Below, in pieces: positions 8,190 to 16,767 of a stretch of DNA of 32,530 nucleotides. The stretch lies in NCBI RefSeq assembly GCF_000621325.1, contig NZ_JHYQ01000038.1, forward strand, positions 1-32,530, written 5' to 3'. The number at the start of each line of letters is the position of its first letter. Within the stretch, counting starts at the first letter, position 1. The DNA comes from Thiothrix lacustris DSM 21227 (GTDB lineage: Bacteria; Pseudomonadota; Gammaproteobacteria; Thiotrichales; Thiotrichaceae). Under the pieces are notes generated by a model. It was not told where the DNA came from. It did no database searches and worked only from the letters and a program-made list of their open reading frames with translations. A program made the position numbers and the translations under genes.

Positions 8190-11100
8190 GTGAATAAACA
8201 AGCCTTGAGCTTAGCTATATTCATCGCCGGAGCGTATCCAGCGGCTTCCAGCGCTTTGGGGCTTGGGGATATTGAATCCAACTCTCATCTGAACCAGCCG
8301 CTGCGAGCTAAAATTGATTTGCTGTCTGCTGCCCCGGCAGATGCCAGCCAGATTCAGGTACGCTTGGCGCCACCCGATGTGTTTAACCGGGTAGGTGTTG
8401 CTCGCCCCGATTTCCTCGGTAATTTGCGTTTCACCCCGACTGTTCAGGGTGGCAAGCCAGTCATTCTGGTGTCGTCTGATACGCCTATTCAAGAGCCCTT
8501 CGTTAATTTTCTATTGGAAGTCAGTTGGCCTCAAGGGCAGCTTCTTAAAGAATATACGGTGATGTTGGATCCACCGGTGCTGATGCAGCCGGGTAATACG
8601 GTCGCCGGTGAAGCTGCGGTTCGGGCAGAGCCTAAGGCTGCTGGTAATGTGCGTCGTCCAACACGTCAAGCAGCAGCGGCACGACCTGCGGCGCCAGCGA
8701 CACAGCCTTCACCTGCTCGTAACAATACGTATCGTGTTAAACCAGGGGATACATTATTCCGTGTAGCGTCACGTCTGCAACGTCAGGGTGTTAGCAATGA
8801 TCAAATGATGATGGCTTTGTTCAGAGCAAATCCAGAAGCCTTTATTGATCAGAACATCAATAATCTCCGTAGTGGCGCGTTGATGAATAGCCCACCTGCC
8901 AACCAAGTGAACGCTGTTTCACGGGCAGAAGCACGTCGCCAGATTCGCCAGCAAAATGCTGAATGGCGTGAATTTAGAAAATCCCTGGCAGGTAAAACGA
9001 TTCCGCAACAAAGTACCGGTACTAAAACTGCGGCTGCCAATAAGCCTGAGGCACAAGATACTTCCACCGCGAATAACAAGCAGGACAAAGCACGTTTAGA
9101 AGTCTTAGGGGCTAAAACAGGTGATAGCACGGCTAGCAATGCAGCCGTTGCAGCGGGTAATGCTAAGCTTGCTGAAATCGAAAAGCAGCTTGCATTGGCC
9201 AGCGAGTCATTGGTTGCTCGTCAAAATGAAAATAATGAACTCAAATCACGCGTGACTGATCTTGAGTCGATGTTGAGCAAGAAAAATCGTTTGTTAGAGA
9301 TGCGTGATGCTGAGCTTGCTAACTTGCAACAACAATTGACTAAAAATGGTATTGACGTTAAGCCGCTAGCTAACACGGAAGGTCAGCTAGATACGCAACC
9401 AACAGATCAGCCAGCCGGTAGTCAGCCTGTTTCTGGAGCGCCTCTTGAACAGGGTAAAGATATTCAGACACACATGGCGAATGTCGCCGGTCAGGATAAC
9501 AACACGATTCTGAGAACTGAACCACCTGCTCAACCAGCACAACAGCCTGTTGTAGCGCCGCCTGCTGCGCAACAGCCAGCCCCGTCTGCACCACCAGTAG
9601 CTCCACCTGCCACTAATGCAGTGCCGTTGAAGCCTGCGATTGTACCCATCGCACCGGCGGCTGTGCCTGTGGACAGCGTTAAAGCGCCATCTCCTTTTGC
9701 TGGTCAGTCTGATGACAATGGTGACTTACTGGGGTTGTTGACCTCTCCTCTCGCCTTGAAGATTGGCGCGGGTTCACTCGCATTATTATTGTTATTGTGG
9801 CTGCTGGGGCGTCGCCGCAAGCCAGAGGCCAGTAACTTACGTCGTGAGGCAACGTTAGATGATGATTTCGATGTCGACGATGTACCACCTGCCGCTACAG
9901 GTCAGGAATTCGATGTCAATTCCTTAGAAAAAGAGGTGGCAAAAGCAGAGAAGCGTAGTGGAGGAACTTACAGTACCGCATCCGAAGATCCATTTGGTCT
10001 TGGTGGTTTTGGTGGGCAAGATGAGGGACCGGAGGATGAACCAGCAGCTCCTGTTCTTGCTGGTCAAGCGCAACCCCCGGCAGGTATTGAAGATGATTGT
10101 CTGACTGAAGCCAATGTTTACATCGCTTACGGCTTGTACCAGCAAGCAGAAAGTGAGTTGAAAAAGTGTATTGAGCGTCACCCTGACAAGCCGGAATACC
10201 GCCACAAGTTACTGGAATGCTATTTTGTTTCCAATAACCGTGAAGCTTTTGATAACCATGCCCAACAATTTGCGGCAATGAGTGGTGAGGCAAAGGATAC
10301 TCTGTGGAAGTCTGTCGTGGATTGGGGGCGTAAAATCAGCCCAGATAATCTGTTGTATCAGGGGAACGGCACGCCCCGGCCTTCTGTGGCGTCAACCGTT
10401 GCATCAGCATTGGGTGGAGTGGCTGCTGCGACAGCTGGCGTGGCGTTCGCCTCTAATAAGGCTGACACAGATAACGCATCCGTAGCAGCACCTAGTAACA
10501 CGACAGCACCAGCAACAGATTATCCGGTCGATGACTTCAAGGATCTCGACTTAGGTGAGCTGGATTTCGATGACATTGATCTTGATAAGTTGTTACAAGA
10601 GAGTGACGATAACGCTGGTTTTAATGAATCGCCTGTTGTCGAGAAAGCGAGGGTGTCATCCGCGCTTGAGTTTGATTCACCTGCGCTACCTGATTTGAAT
10701 GACGTGGCATTGAAGCCTGAACCGGCGGTTGCATTGACCACGGATGATGAGCTAGAGCTATTTAATTTTGATCTAGATGACGATTTAGAACTGGATTTTG
10801 CTTTAGATACAAAAGACGAGAATGTAACACTCGCTCAGGAAAAGCCAACGCTGGCTAAGCAACCTGAGGTTGCTCCTGACGTCGCTCATGAGGAAAGTGG
10901 AAACATTGATCATCTACTCAACTTTGATTTGGATGATTTAGACGATTTGTTTCAGGATGACGAGATATCAACATCATCGCTGAATAATGCAGAAGCAGCA
11001 AAATCATCGGCTACTCAGCCTGTCCTAGCATCGGCCAGTAGCGCGACTAATCTGAACCTGCATTTGGATAATCAAACAGGGATCAACCGCATCCTACCAA

Positions 11101-11360
11101 AGGATACTTTCTACGCGCCGATTAGTGACGAAGACAAGGATTGGTTGGGTGATATTGATGATGCATTGTCGTTCTTGGATTTCCCGGATGAGGAAATTGA
11201 TTTACACGAAGCCCATATCAGTACCAAGCTTGACCTCGCTCGCGCCTATCTCGACATGGGTGATATCGAAGGGGCTCGTAGTACGTTAGAAGAAGTGATG
11301 GTCGAAGGTAACGACGACCAGCGCCGTGAAGCCGAAGTTCTGTTACACAAGACAGGTTGA
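8190..11360 (+). CDS. fimV: FimV-family peptidoglycan-binding polar hub protein
   Basis: FimV is a large inner-membrane protein that binds peptidoglycan and organises type IV pilus/secretion and polarity functions. Domains in the 1056 residues: signal sequence to about 22, conserved FimV N-terminal domain to ~130, LysM at ~180-235 (YRVKPGDTLFRVA), coiled coil ~325-385, and a Pro/Ala/Gln-rich linker ~440-500. They continue with one membrane helix ~521-540 followed by RRRK, a cytoplasmic TPR-like segment ~635-700, a very acidic low-complexity stretch to ~1000, and the conserved C-terminal FimV/TPR motif (LARAYLDMGDIEGARSTLEE). The GTG start at 8190 is supported by GAAGGGGA just upstream. Its position between the usg-like gene and truA matches Pseudomonas. 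No pilus genes are in the window, so the exact role here is inferred. Confidence 0.93.
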   Translation: MNKQALSLAIFIAGAYPAASSALGLGDIESNSHLNQPLRAKIDLLSAAPADASQIQVRLAPPDVFNRVGVARPDFLGNLRFTPTVQGGKPVILVSSDTPIQEPFVNFLLEVSWPQGQLLKEYTVMLDPPVLMQPGNTVAGEAAVRAEPKAAGNVRRPTRQAAAARPAAPATQPSPARNNTYRVKPGDTLFRVASRLQRQGVSNDQMMMALFRANPEAFIDQNINNLRSGALMNSPPANQVNAVSRAEARRQIRQQNAEWREFRKSLAGKTIPQQSTGTKTAAANKPEAQDTSTANNKQDKARLEVLGAKTGDSTASNAAVAAGNAKLAEIEKQLALASESLVARQNENNELKSRVTDLESMLSKKNRLLEMRDAELANLQQQLTKNGIDVKPLANTEGQLDTQPTDQPAGSQPVSGAPLEQGKDIQTHMANVAGQDNNTILRTEPPAQPAQQPVVAPPAAQQPAPSAPPVAPPATNAVPLKPAIVPIAPAAVPVDSVKAPSPFAGQSDDNGDLLGLLTSPLALKIGAGSLALLLLLWLLGRRRKPEASNLRREATLDDDFDVDDVPPAATGQEFDVNSLEKEVAKAEKRSGGTYSTASEDPFGLGGFGGQDEGPEDEPAAPVLAGQAQPPAGIEDDCLTEANVYIAYGLYQQAESELKKCIERHPDKPEYRHKLLECYFVSNNREAFDNHAQQFAAMSGEAKDTLWKSVVDWGRKISPDNLLYQGNGTPRPSVASTVASALGGVAAATAGVAFASNKADTDNASVAAPSNTTAPATDYPVDDFKDLDLGELDFDDIDLDKLLQESDDNAGFNESPVVEKARVSSALEFDSPALPDLNDVALKPEPAVALTTDDELELFNFDLDDDLELDFALDTKDENVTLAQEKPTLAKQPEVAPDVAHEESGNIDHLLNFDLDDLDDLFQDDEISTSSLNNAEAAKSSATQPVLASASSATNLNLHLDNQTGINRILPKDTFYAPISDEDKDWLGDIDDALSFLDFPDEEIDLHEAHISTKLDLARAYLDMGDIEGARSTLEEVMVEGNDDQRREAEVLLHKTG

Positions 11361-11382
11361 GGAATCACCGCTTTCACGCTAT

Positions 11383-11408
11383 AAAGGCCGGTTCATCCGG
11401 CCTTTTTT
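11383..11408 (+). terminator. Rho-independent terminator after fimV
   Basis: AAAGGCCGG and CCGGCCTTT form a 9-bp stem with a TTCAT loop, followed by a T-run. It lies between fimV and truA, so truA probably needs its own promoter or read-through. Confidence 0.88.
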
Positions 11409-11435
11409 GTTTTTACTGTCCGTGGGGTTAGCGTC

Positions 11436-12218
11436 ATGAAGTTTGCAGCGTGTATTGAATACGACGGAAGCCCTTTTTACGGCTGGCAACGCCTGAGCCA
11501 TGGGCCAACGGTGCAGGGAAGTGTCGAGCAGGCGCTTTCTCGCGTGGCCAATGAAGAGGTGAGCGTGGTGTGTGCCGGGCGTACTGATTCTGGTGTCCAC
11601 GGAATTGGGCAAATCATTCACTTTGAAACCAGCGCTACCCGCCCGTTACGTGGCTGGCTGTTCGGGACGAATGCACACCTGCCGGATGGGGTGTCGATGC
11701 GCTGGATTCAGCCGGTCACTGATGATTTTCATGCGCGTTTTTCTGCACGTGCGCGGCGTTATCGCTACGTTATCCTCAACCGTCCGGCACGTCCGGCGCT
11801 GTTGCATAACCGAGTGTATTGGCAGCATGGTGAGCTAGATGTGGCAGCCATGCATGAAGCAGCACAGGCGTTGCTTGGGGAGCAGGACTTTTCCAGCTTC
11901 CGTGCGGCGGGGTGTCAGGCACGTCATGCAATGCGCGAGATGAGCGAGATTACGGTTAGCCGGGAAGGTGATTTTATTTACGTCGACTTACGCGCCAATG
12001 CTTTTTTGCATCATATGGTGCGTAATATTGTGGGATCGCTGCTGAAGGTAGGCGCCGGTGAGCGCCCGCTAACATGGATGGGAGAATTGCTAGCACTGAA
12101 GGACAGAACACAGGCAGGGATGACAGCGCCTGCATCCGGTCTTTATTTTGTGCATGTCGATTACCCGGAACACTTCAAGTTACCGACGACTTATCAGTTA
12201 CCTTGCTTTTGGACCTGA
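11436..12218 (+). CDS. truA: tRNA pseudouridine(38-40) synthase
   Basis: TruA converts uridines 38-40 in the tRNA anticodon arm to pseudouridine. The 260 residues show the family N terminus (ACIEYDGSPFYGWQ) and the catalytic aspartate D51 in AGRTDSGVH. They also contain RRYRYVI, FSSFRAAGCQ and FLHHMVRNIVGSL. Length is normal. The gene follows fimV beyond a terminator, the same order as in Pseudomonas, where trpF comes next; here a small RDD protein gene follows instead. Confidence 0.96.
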   Translation: MKFAACIEYDGSPFYGWQRLSHGPTVQGSVEQALSRVANEEVSVVCAGRTDSGVHGIGQIIHFETSATRPLRGWLFGTNAHLPDGVSMRWIQPVTDDFHARFSARARRYRYVILNRPARPALLHNRVYWQHGELDVAAMHEAAQALLGEQDFSSFRAAGCQARHAMREMSEITVSREGDFIYVDLRANAFLHHMVRNIVGSLLKVGAGERPLTWMGELLALKDRTQAGMTAPASGLYFVHVDYPEHFKLPTTYQLPCFWT

Positions 12219-12235
12219 TAAAAATGCTTAATTAA

Positions 12236-12251
12236 TTGACATTTTTGTCAA
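12236..12251. promoter_or_regulatory. inverted repeat in the truA-RDD spacer
   Basis: TTGACA-TTTT-TGTCAA is a perfect 6-bp dyad. TGTCAA overlaps a possible -35 (TTGTCA, 12245-12250), which with TATACT at 12271-12276 would have a spacer of about 20 bases, longer than ideal. It may be an operator over the promoter of the RDD gene. Weak evidence only. Confidence 0.3.
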
Positions 12252-12316
12252 CAATTTTACGTTGAGCCACTATACTTGGTGGTAAGAATACTGCGAGGTG
12301 ACAAGGAGTGTCATAC

Positions 12317-12625
12317 ATGAAGATGAATAGCCCTATTTCTCCGCCTGCCAGAGGATATTTTTTATCTCGGCTTGGCAATATACCCTCCTCTAATATGGGG
12401 ATGCGTTTACTGGCGGTGGCTTTCGACTGGCTGTTAATTAGCCTATTGCTTACCTTGGTTTTATTGCTGACATTTGGACAGACATGGCTGTTGTACCAAG
12501 TATCCTATGCGGATAGTGCGTTGTATCTGGTAGTCGTGGCAGTGCCGCTGGCCTATTTTGGTGGTTTCTGGGGTTTACTGGGCGCAACGCCGGGTAAGCT
12601 GTTGTTGTCGCCTTGGTTGGAGTAA
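12317..12625 (+). CDS. small RDD-family-like membrane protein
   Basis: The open frame could start at GTG 12308, but that overlaps the AAGGAG ribosome-binding site at 12303-12308. ATG 12317 is better placed and gives 102 residues. The sequence matches the RDD pattern: MRLLAVAFDWLLISLLL (R and D in the first helix), a second helix LVVVAVPLAYFGGFWGLLG, then GATPGK. The protein stops eight residues after GATPGK, while typical RDD proteins continue with another hydrophobic segment. It is therefore short or C-terminally truncated. The role is unknown; RDD proteins have been linked to ion transport. It stands alone between truA and the hydroxylase gene. Confidence 0.65.
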   Translation: MKMNSPISPPARGYFLSRLGNIPSSNMGMRLLAVAFDWLLISLLLTLVLLLTFGQTWLLYQVSYADSALYLVVVAVPLAYFGGFWGLLGATPGKLLLSPWLE

Positions 12626-12718
12626 TAACCGCTAATTTGCCCTTGCTTGTGTTTCCGATGTCCGCTTTGTTGTAGTCTTTACCGCAGTGTAAGGCTAATC
12701 TGAAAAGGGATGTAAGGA

Positions 12719-13888
12719 ATGCAAACGCAATACGACGTGATCATCGCGGGCGGCGGTATGGTAGGTTCTACGTTGGCCTGCTTGTTAGGCAAATCCGGCA
12801 AACGTGTTGCGGTGTTGGAAGGGCATGAACCTTCCGCCTTTGCCCCCACTGACCCCTATGACTTGCGAGTATCCGCGATCAGCCGCGCTTCACAACGGGC
12901 GCTGGCAGAAGCGGGTGTGTGGGAAGGCGTTGCGGCGCGGCGTGCTTCCCCCTACGAATCCATGCGGGTGTGGGATGCAACCGGTGACGGGGAAATCTGT
13001 TTTGATGCCGCCGACCTTGGCGAGCCTGACCTAGGGCATATCGTCGAAAACCGCGTGGTGCAGCTTGCCTTGCTGGACGCTATCCGTGCCTCCGATGCGA
13101 TTGACCTTTACTGCCCTGAAAAAATCGCCGGGTTTACGCTGGAAGAACCGCAAGTCACAGTGACCTTGCAAAGCGGCAAAACCCTGACCGCCGGGTTACT
13201 GGTCGGCGCAGACGGGGCGCAATCCAAAGTACGCCAACTCGCAGGCATCAGTCTGGAAACCCATGATTACGGGCAAAAAGGGCTGGTTTGCGTGGTGCAA
13301 ACCCAACACCCCCATCAATTCACCGCCTGGCAACGTTTTATGCCGAGTGGCCCGTTGGCGTTTTTGCCGCTGGGCGATGGTTCCTGTTCGATTGTTTGGA
13401 CATTGCCTGCCGACCGCGCTGACGCGCTGTTGCTGTTGTCAGACGCTGAATTCTGCCGCGAACTTACCCAAGCACTGGATAAGCGTTTGGGTGAAGTGAT
13501 TGCCGTGGGCGAACGCGCCGCCTTTTCGTTACGCGGGCGTCATGCCGAACCCTACATTCAGGAACGCTTGGCGCTGGTGGGCGATGCGGCGCATACCATC
13601 CACCCGCTGGCGGGGCAGGGTGTCAATCTGGGAATCAAGGATGCGGTGGAACTCGCTCAGCAAATCCGTCAGGCACAAGGTGACATTGGCAGCCTCAAAG
13701 TGCTGCGGGCTTACGAACGCGCCCGTCGCGGCGATAATGTGCTTACCCAGAAAGCGATGGAAGGTTTCCGCCTGTTGTTCGGTAATACCTTGATGCCGTG
13801 GAAAATCCTGCGTAATTCAGGGTTAACTATCGTCAACCGCATGGGCTTCCTAAAATACGAAATGGCCAAACGCGCCATGGGAATTTAA
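12719..13888 (+). CDS. UbiH/UbiF/UbiI-family FAD-dependent ubiquinone biosynthesis hydroxylase
   Basis: The 389-residue flavoprotein belongs to the UbiH/COQ6 monooxygenases that hydroxylate the ubiquinone ring. Visible motifs are the FAD dinucleotide fold IIAGGGMVGSTLA at residues 8-20, LGHIVEN near 105, GADGAQSKVR (DG motif) near 163-172, and GDAAHTIHPLAGQGVNLGIKD near 283-305 (the second FAD motif). LGHIVEN and the C-terminal region resemble UbiI, but UbiF or UbiM cannot be excluded, so no symbol is given. AAAAGGGA lies eight bases before the ATG. An alpha/beta hydrolase gene follows after 14 bases. In E. coli ubiI/ubiH are beside pepP; here pepP is 13.5 kb away. Confidence 0.88.
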   Translation: MQTQYDVIIAGGGMVGSTLACLLGKSGKRVAVLEGHEPSAFAPTDPYDLRVSAISRASQRALAEAGVWEGVAARRASPYESMRVWDATGDGEICFDAADLGEPDLGHIVENRVVQLALLDAIRASDAIDLYCPEKIAGFTLEEPQVTVTLQSGKTLTAGLLVGADGAQSKVRQLAGISLETHDYGQKGLVCVVQTQHPHQFTAWQRFMPSGPLAFLPLGDGSCSIVWTLPADRADALLLLSDAEFCRELTQALDKRLGEVIAVGERAAFSLRGRHAEPYIQERLALVGDAAHTIHPLAGQGVNLGIKDAVELAQQIRQAQGDIGSLKVLRAYERARRGDNVLTQKAMEGFRLLFGNTLMPWKILRNSGLTIVNRMGFLKYEMAKRAMGI

Positions 13889-13902
13889 TTGAGGAGAATG
13901 AT

Positions 13903-14808
13903 ATGACATTACTGCCCCGTTTTACTGGTGTGGTTGCTTTTTCACTGTTCGCGGCGTTTTCCAGTCTTCATGCCGAAGAAGTCAGTGTGAAGCAGGGTGA
14001 TATTGAATTGCGCGGCGAATTGACGCTGGCAGATGGCAAAACCGCCAAAGATGGCGTGATCCTGATGCAACATGGCACGCTTGCACACAACAAGATGGAA
14101 ATCATGCAAACGTTGAGCGAGTTGCTCAAGGAAAAGGGTTACAACACCCTCAATGTCAACCTCAGCTATGCCATCGACAAGCGCCCTTCTGAAATGCTGG
14201 ATTGCAGCATTGAACACAAGCACAAACACGAAGATGCGGTGGCTGAACTCGACACGTGGATGAACTGGCTGAAAGAACAGGGTGCTAGCAAAGTGGTGCT
14301 ACTCGGGCATTCGCGTGGTGGCAATCAGGTGTCGTGGGCGGCGTCTGAAAAAGATTCCGACCTGCTGGAAAAGGTCGTAGCCGTTGCCCCAGCGACGTGG
14401 GATGCTGCCGATTCTGCCAAGGAATACGAAGAGCGTTACAAGAAGCCACTGGCTGACCTTATGACCGAAGCCACCAAGTTGGCAGGCGAAGGCAAGGGCG
14501 CGGAGATAATGACGTTACCCGGTTTTGTGTATTGCGAAAACGCCAAGGCAGCAGCAGATAGCGTGGTGTCTTATTACAAAGATGACGAGCGTAAAAATAC
14601 CCCGAGCCTGTTACCCAAAATCAAAAAGCCGATGCTGATTGTGATGGGTTCGGCGGATGAGGTTGTGGCTGATTTACCCGCCAAACTGGAAGGTATCAAG
14701 CAGGATAATCTGACAGTAGAAACGGTCGACGGTGCCGACCATTTCTTCATGGATTTGTATGCGGATGAGGTGGCGGATAAGGTCGCCGAGTTCGTTGACT
14801 GGAAGTAA
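13903..14808 (+). CDS. exported alpha/beta-hydrolase
   Basis: The 301-residue protein starts with a signal peptide (hydrophobic core VVAFSLFAAF, likely cleavage after SLHA at residue 24), so it is probably periplasmic. The hydrolase triad is visible: nucleophile S137 in GHSRGG, acid D252 in GSADEVV, and H280 in DGADHFF. An oxyanion-type MQHGTLAHNK strand lies near 54-63. GAGGAG lies just before the ATG, and the gene follows the ubiquinone hydroxylase by 14 bases. The substrate is unknown; family members include esterases and dienelactone-hydrolase-like enzymes. The convergent hypothetical gene begins at the next base after the stop. Confidence 0.82.
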   Translation: MTLLPRFTGVVAFSLFAAFSSLHAEEVSVKQGDIELRGELTLADGKTAKDGVILMQHGTLAHNKMEIMQTLSELLKEKGYNTLNVNLSYAIDKRPSEMLDCSIEHKHKHEDAVAELDTWMNWLKEQGASKVVLLGHSRGGNQVSWAASEKDSDLLEKVVAVAPATWDAADSAKEYEERYKKPLADLMTEATKLAGEGKGAEIMTLPGFVYCENAKAAADSVVSYYKDDERKNTPSLLPKIKKPMLIVMGSADEVVADLPAKLEGIKQDNLTVETVDGADHFFMDLYADEVADKVAEFVDWK

Positions 14809-15381
14809 CTATTTGTGGCTTTCCAGCATTCCCAAACGGGCGAGCACTTTTTTGTAAGTGGTTAACAGTTCGGGCATCAGGGTGCGCTGGATGTAGTCCA
14901 GCACCCACTTACGGTCACGCGGCCCCACGGCTTCGGCGATAAAGTTGCCGAAAGCCAAGCTCATGGAGAAGCCGGGTTCTTGTGCGATTTTACCCCATGT
15001 GGTGTCAGCGTAATCTTCCATGCGCTGGTTTAGCTTGTTGATGAACGGGTTGCGGTAATCACCGGGGCCACCAAAGTCGCGGGCGTTGTCTTGTACATGG
15101 TCGGCGATTTTCAGGGCGAAGGTGGTGATTAAAGCGCTGCGGTCTTCGTCATTCAACACGTCGTGGGCGATGCGGTCGAGGACGTGGATCATAAACGCCA
15201 TGATTTCTTCCATGATCATCACGCGCTGCATTTGAGTGTCTGTCTGAAAATTCTCGTTTTCGATTTCCAGCAGGGTTTGCATCCCGATCTTCCAGGTATT
15301 AAACGCCAGCACACTGACGGTATCTTCCAGCGAAACTTCACGTTCCTGCTTATTCCATTTGGTTTTCAGGCGTATGCGCAC
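14809..15381 (-). CDS. conserved-looking hypothetical protein
   Basis: The frame extends to an ATG at 15417. However, a GTG at 15381 with AGAGGA six bases upstream is the better start, giving 190 residues beginning MRIRLKTKWNKQEREVSL. The protein is soluble, mixed helical and mildly acidic. It has a Met-rich MQRVMIMEEIMAFMIHVLDRIAHDVL helix pair and an FGGPGDYRNPFINK segment that looks like a conserved loop. It has no signal peptide, membrane helix or known catalytic motif. I do not recognise the family. It ends flush against the convergent hydrolase gene. Confidence 0.72.
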   Translation of the reverse strand: MRIRLKTKWNKQEREVSLEDTVSVLAFNTWKIGMQTLLEIENENFQTDTQMQRVMIMEEIMAFMIHVLDRIAHDVLNDEDRSALITTFALKIADHVQDNARDFGGPGDYRNPFINKLNQRMEDYADTTWGKIAQEPGFSMSLAFGNFIAEAVGPRDRKWVLDYIQRTLMPELLTTYKKVLARLGMLESHK

Positions 15382-15480
15382 GGGGATTCCTCTTTCAAAA
15401 CTAACTTGGTGCGGCATTATAGTGGCAGGGGATGCGGGAATGCGAATGGTGGGGAAATATGTTGGCGTATCTCATCACAA

Positions 15481-16020
15481 ATGACAAATGATACCAAAAT
15501 CCCGCAATGGATTTGGGCGAAACTTCCCGACGAAAAACAATGGAAAGCCTCCGACGCTGCTAAGGCCAGCGGACTGAAAGGCAAAGCCCTGACCGATTGG
15601 GCAAAAGCAAAATACCAAACAGCTTTGGCGCAAAAACTCGAAAGGCTCACGGTGAACCTCAACCCCAGTCTCAAACTGACAGTCGGTTATGAAGATGGTG
15701 AATTAAGCCTGCTTGCCAACGGCACACCCGCTTTCGATAGCTTGTTTGAGGATGATGCTGAACTGATTGCCGTGCAGTGGAAATACGTGATTCGTTCCAC
15801 CAACATCACACCGAGCGTCACCGCTGAAAAACTGCTGGGCGAATGGCTCAAACTCAGAACCACCGACAATGACAGCTTGCGTAAGCAGATTATCGCGCTG
15901 GATAAAAAGCTGGATGAATTGCAGGTGGGGATTGAGGTGAAAGAGCGCGAGATGAATGCGGTGGTTTATGAGTTGTATGGGTTGACGCGGGAAGAGGTTT
16001 TGCAGGTGGAGCGGGGGTAG
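15481..16020 (+). CDS. restriction-modification-enzyme C-terminal-like fragment
   Basis: The frame is open back to 15163, but that part lies antisense to the neighbouring gene. ATG 15481 gives 179 residues, without a good ribosome-binding site. The last third, a helix rich in Leu/Lys/Asp followed by EMNAVVYELYGLTREEVLQVE, is the typical ending of Eco57I-like and type IIG restriction-methyltransferase polypeptides. Nothing upstream encodes the methylase (no NPPY) or the nuclease. The likeliest reading is a decayed 3' remnant of such an enzyme; a free-standing small protein with this tail is possible. It opens the accessory stretch that also holds toxin-antitoxin genes. Confidence 0.5.
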   Translation: MTNDTKIPQWIWAKLPDEKQWKASDAAKASGLKGKALTDWAKAKYQTALAQKLERLTVNLNPSLKLTVGYEDGELSLLANGTPAFDSLFEDDAELIAVQWKYVIRSTNITPSVTAEKLLGEWLKLRTTDNDSLRKQIIALDKKLDELQVGIEVKEREMNAVVYELYGLTREEVLQVERG

Positions 16021-16101
16021 GCATATCCGCCAGAAATTTGCATTGCACCTAGTCGAAAGGCATGATGTGTGCAGATAATTGTTCTCTACCGGAGGATTAA
16101 A

Positions 16102-16290
16102 ATGTTAGCAGTAAACCCTTTAAGGGAATGCCTAGTAGAAGAAATTCACCATATTCCCGACACCAAACTCGCAGAAGTATTGGATGAGCTGAAACATTGC
16201 ATCCACCAACCAAACCCCGCACCTGTCGGTGATTTTTGCCTAGACTTAAGGAATTACCGCTTTGATCGGGAGGAAGCCAATGCCCGCTAA
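16102..16290 (+). CDS. small antitoxin-like ORF
   Basis: ATG 16102 has GGAGG seven bases upstream and encodes 62 residues. The pattern VEEIHHIPDTKLAEVLDELKH resembles the leader helices of small antitoxin-type proteins (IPD-x-LxxEVLD), followed by a charged tail ending in NYRFDREEANAR. A second ORF overlaps its end by 11 bases, in the usual antitoxin-toxin arrangement, but that ORF is frameshifted. The family assignment is only suggestive. Confidence 0.5.
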   Translation: MLAVNPLRECLVEEIHHIPDTKLAEVLDELKHCIHQPNPAPVGDFCLDLRNYRFDREEANAR

Positions 16291-16457
16291 CCAACGCACG
16301 TTAAGCATTGTTGAACTCCGCGCTCTGCGTTCAAACAACAGCACTGCGCGGAATACAGCCTACACGCGACCGTGAACTGTTGATTGCCTTACGCCTGACT
16401 GCCGCTTACCGAACTGAAGCAGCCGCTATTGATTTTTTCGTTTGTCTGTTGTCATAA
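16280..16457 (+). pseudogene. frameshifted small ORF behind the antitoxin-like gene
   Basis: From ATG 16280 the frame encodes 31 residues (MPANQRTLSIVELRALRS...) and stops at 16373. A +1 shift around 16325-16345 continues through DRELLIALRLTAAYRTEAAAIDFF to a stop at 16455-16457. The two frames together look like one broken short gene. No family is recognised; its position suggests a lost toxin partner of the preceding gene. Confidence 0.35.
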
Positions 16458-16458
16458 T
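16429..16458 (+). promoter_or_regulatory. promoter giving a possibly leaderless toxin transcript
   Basis: TTGATT (16429-16434) and CATAAT (16453-16458) are 18 bases apart. The predicted transcription start falls at the toxin ATG (16465), and there is no Shine-Dalgarno sequence before it, so translation may be leaderless. Confidence 0.45.
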
Positions 16459-16464
16459 GTCAAC

Positions 16465-16767
16465 ATGAAAGCAAAGCTCATCCTGAAAGACAGAATCGTG
16501 TACGAAGGCGGGTACATACAAGAAATGGTGATCTGGGAAGTGCCGCAACCCGTGGCAGGCAGTCAGCATCTCTATAAATATCGCCTATTTTTCGGTCTGC
16601 CAGATCAACGGATTGTCGGTTATGACAATGAACGCCCCAAAGGTGATCACAGGCATTACGGTGAACGAGAGGAGGCTTATCCTTTCGTTACCATCCAGCA
16701 ACTTGTTGGAGATTTCTTGGCTGATGTAGAAGAACAACGGAGGCAATATTATGCAGAACAACCCTAA
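16465..16767 (+). CDS. TumE-family (DUF6516) toxin
   Basis: The frame opens at 16429, but M13 (16465) begins the conserved region: MKAKLILKDRIVYEGGYIQEMVIWEVP, then KYRLFFGLPDQRIVGYDNERPKGDHRHYG, then PFVTIQQLVGDFLADVE. The YDNE/PKGDHRH core is characteristic of the DUF6516/TumE toxins. The product has 100 residues. The next gene overlaps by 17 bases and encodes a winged-helix antitoxin, the standard order of this toxin-first system. The toxin's biochemical target is not known to me. The overlap implies coupled translation, and the antitoxin likely represses the promoter. Confidence 0.78.
   Translation: MKAKLILKDRIVYEGGYIQEMVIWEVPQPVAGSQHLYKYRLFFGLPDQRIVGYDNERPKGDHRHYGEREEAYPFVTIQQLVGDFLADVEEQRRQYYAEQP

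Noticed and set aside
15163-15480. Longer N terminus for the restriction-enzyme-like ORF
   Set aside because: It is antisense to the neighbouring gene, has no RBS and no recognisable protein pattern.
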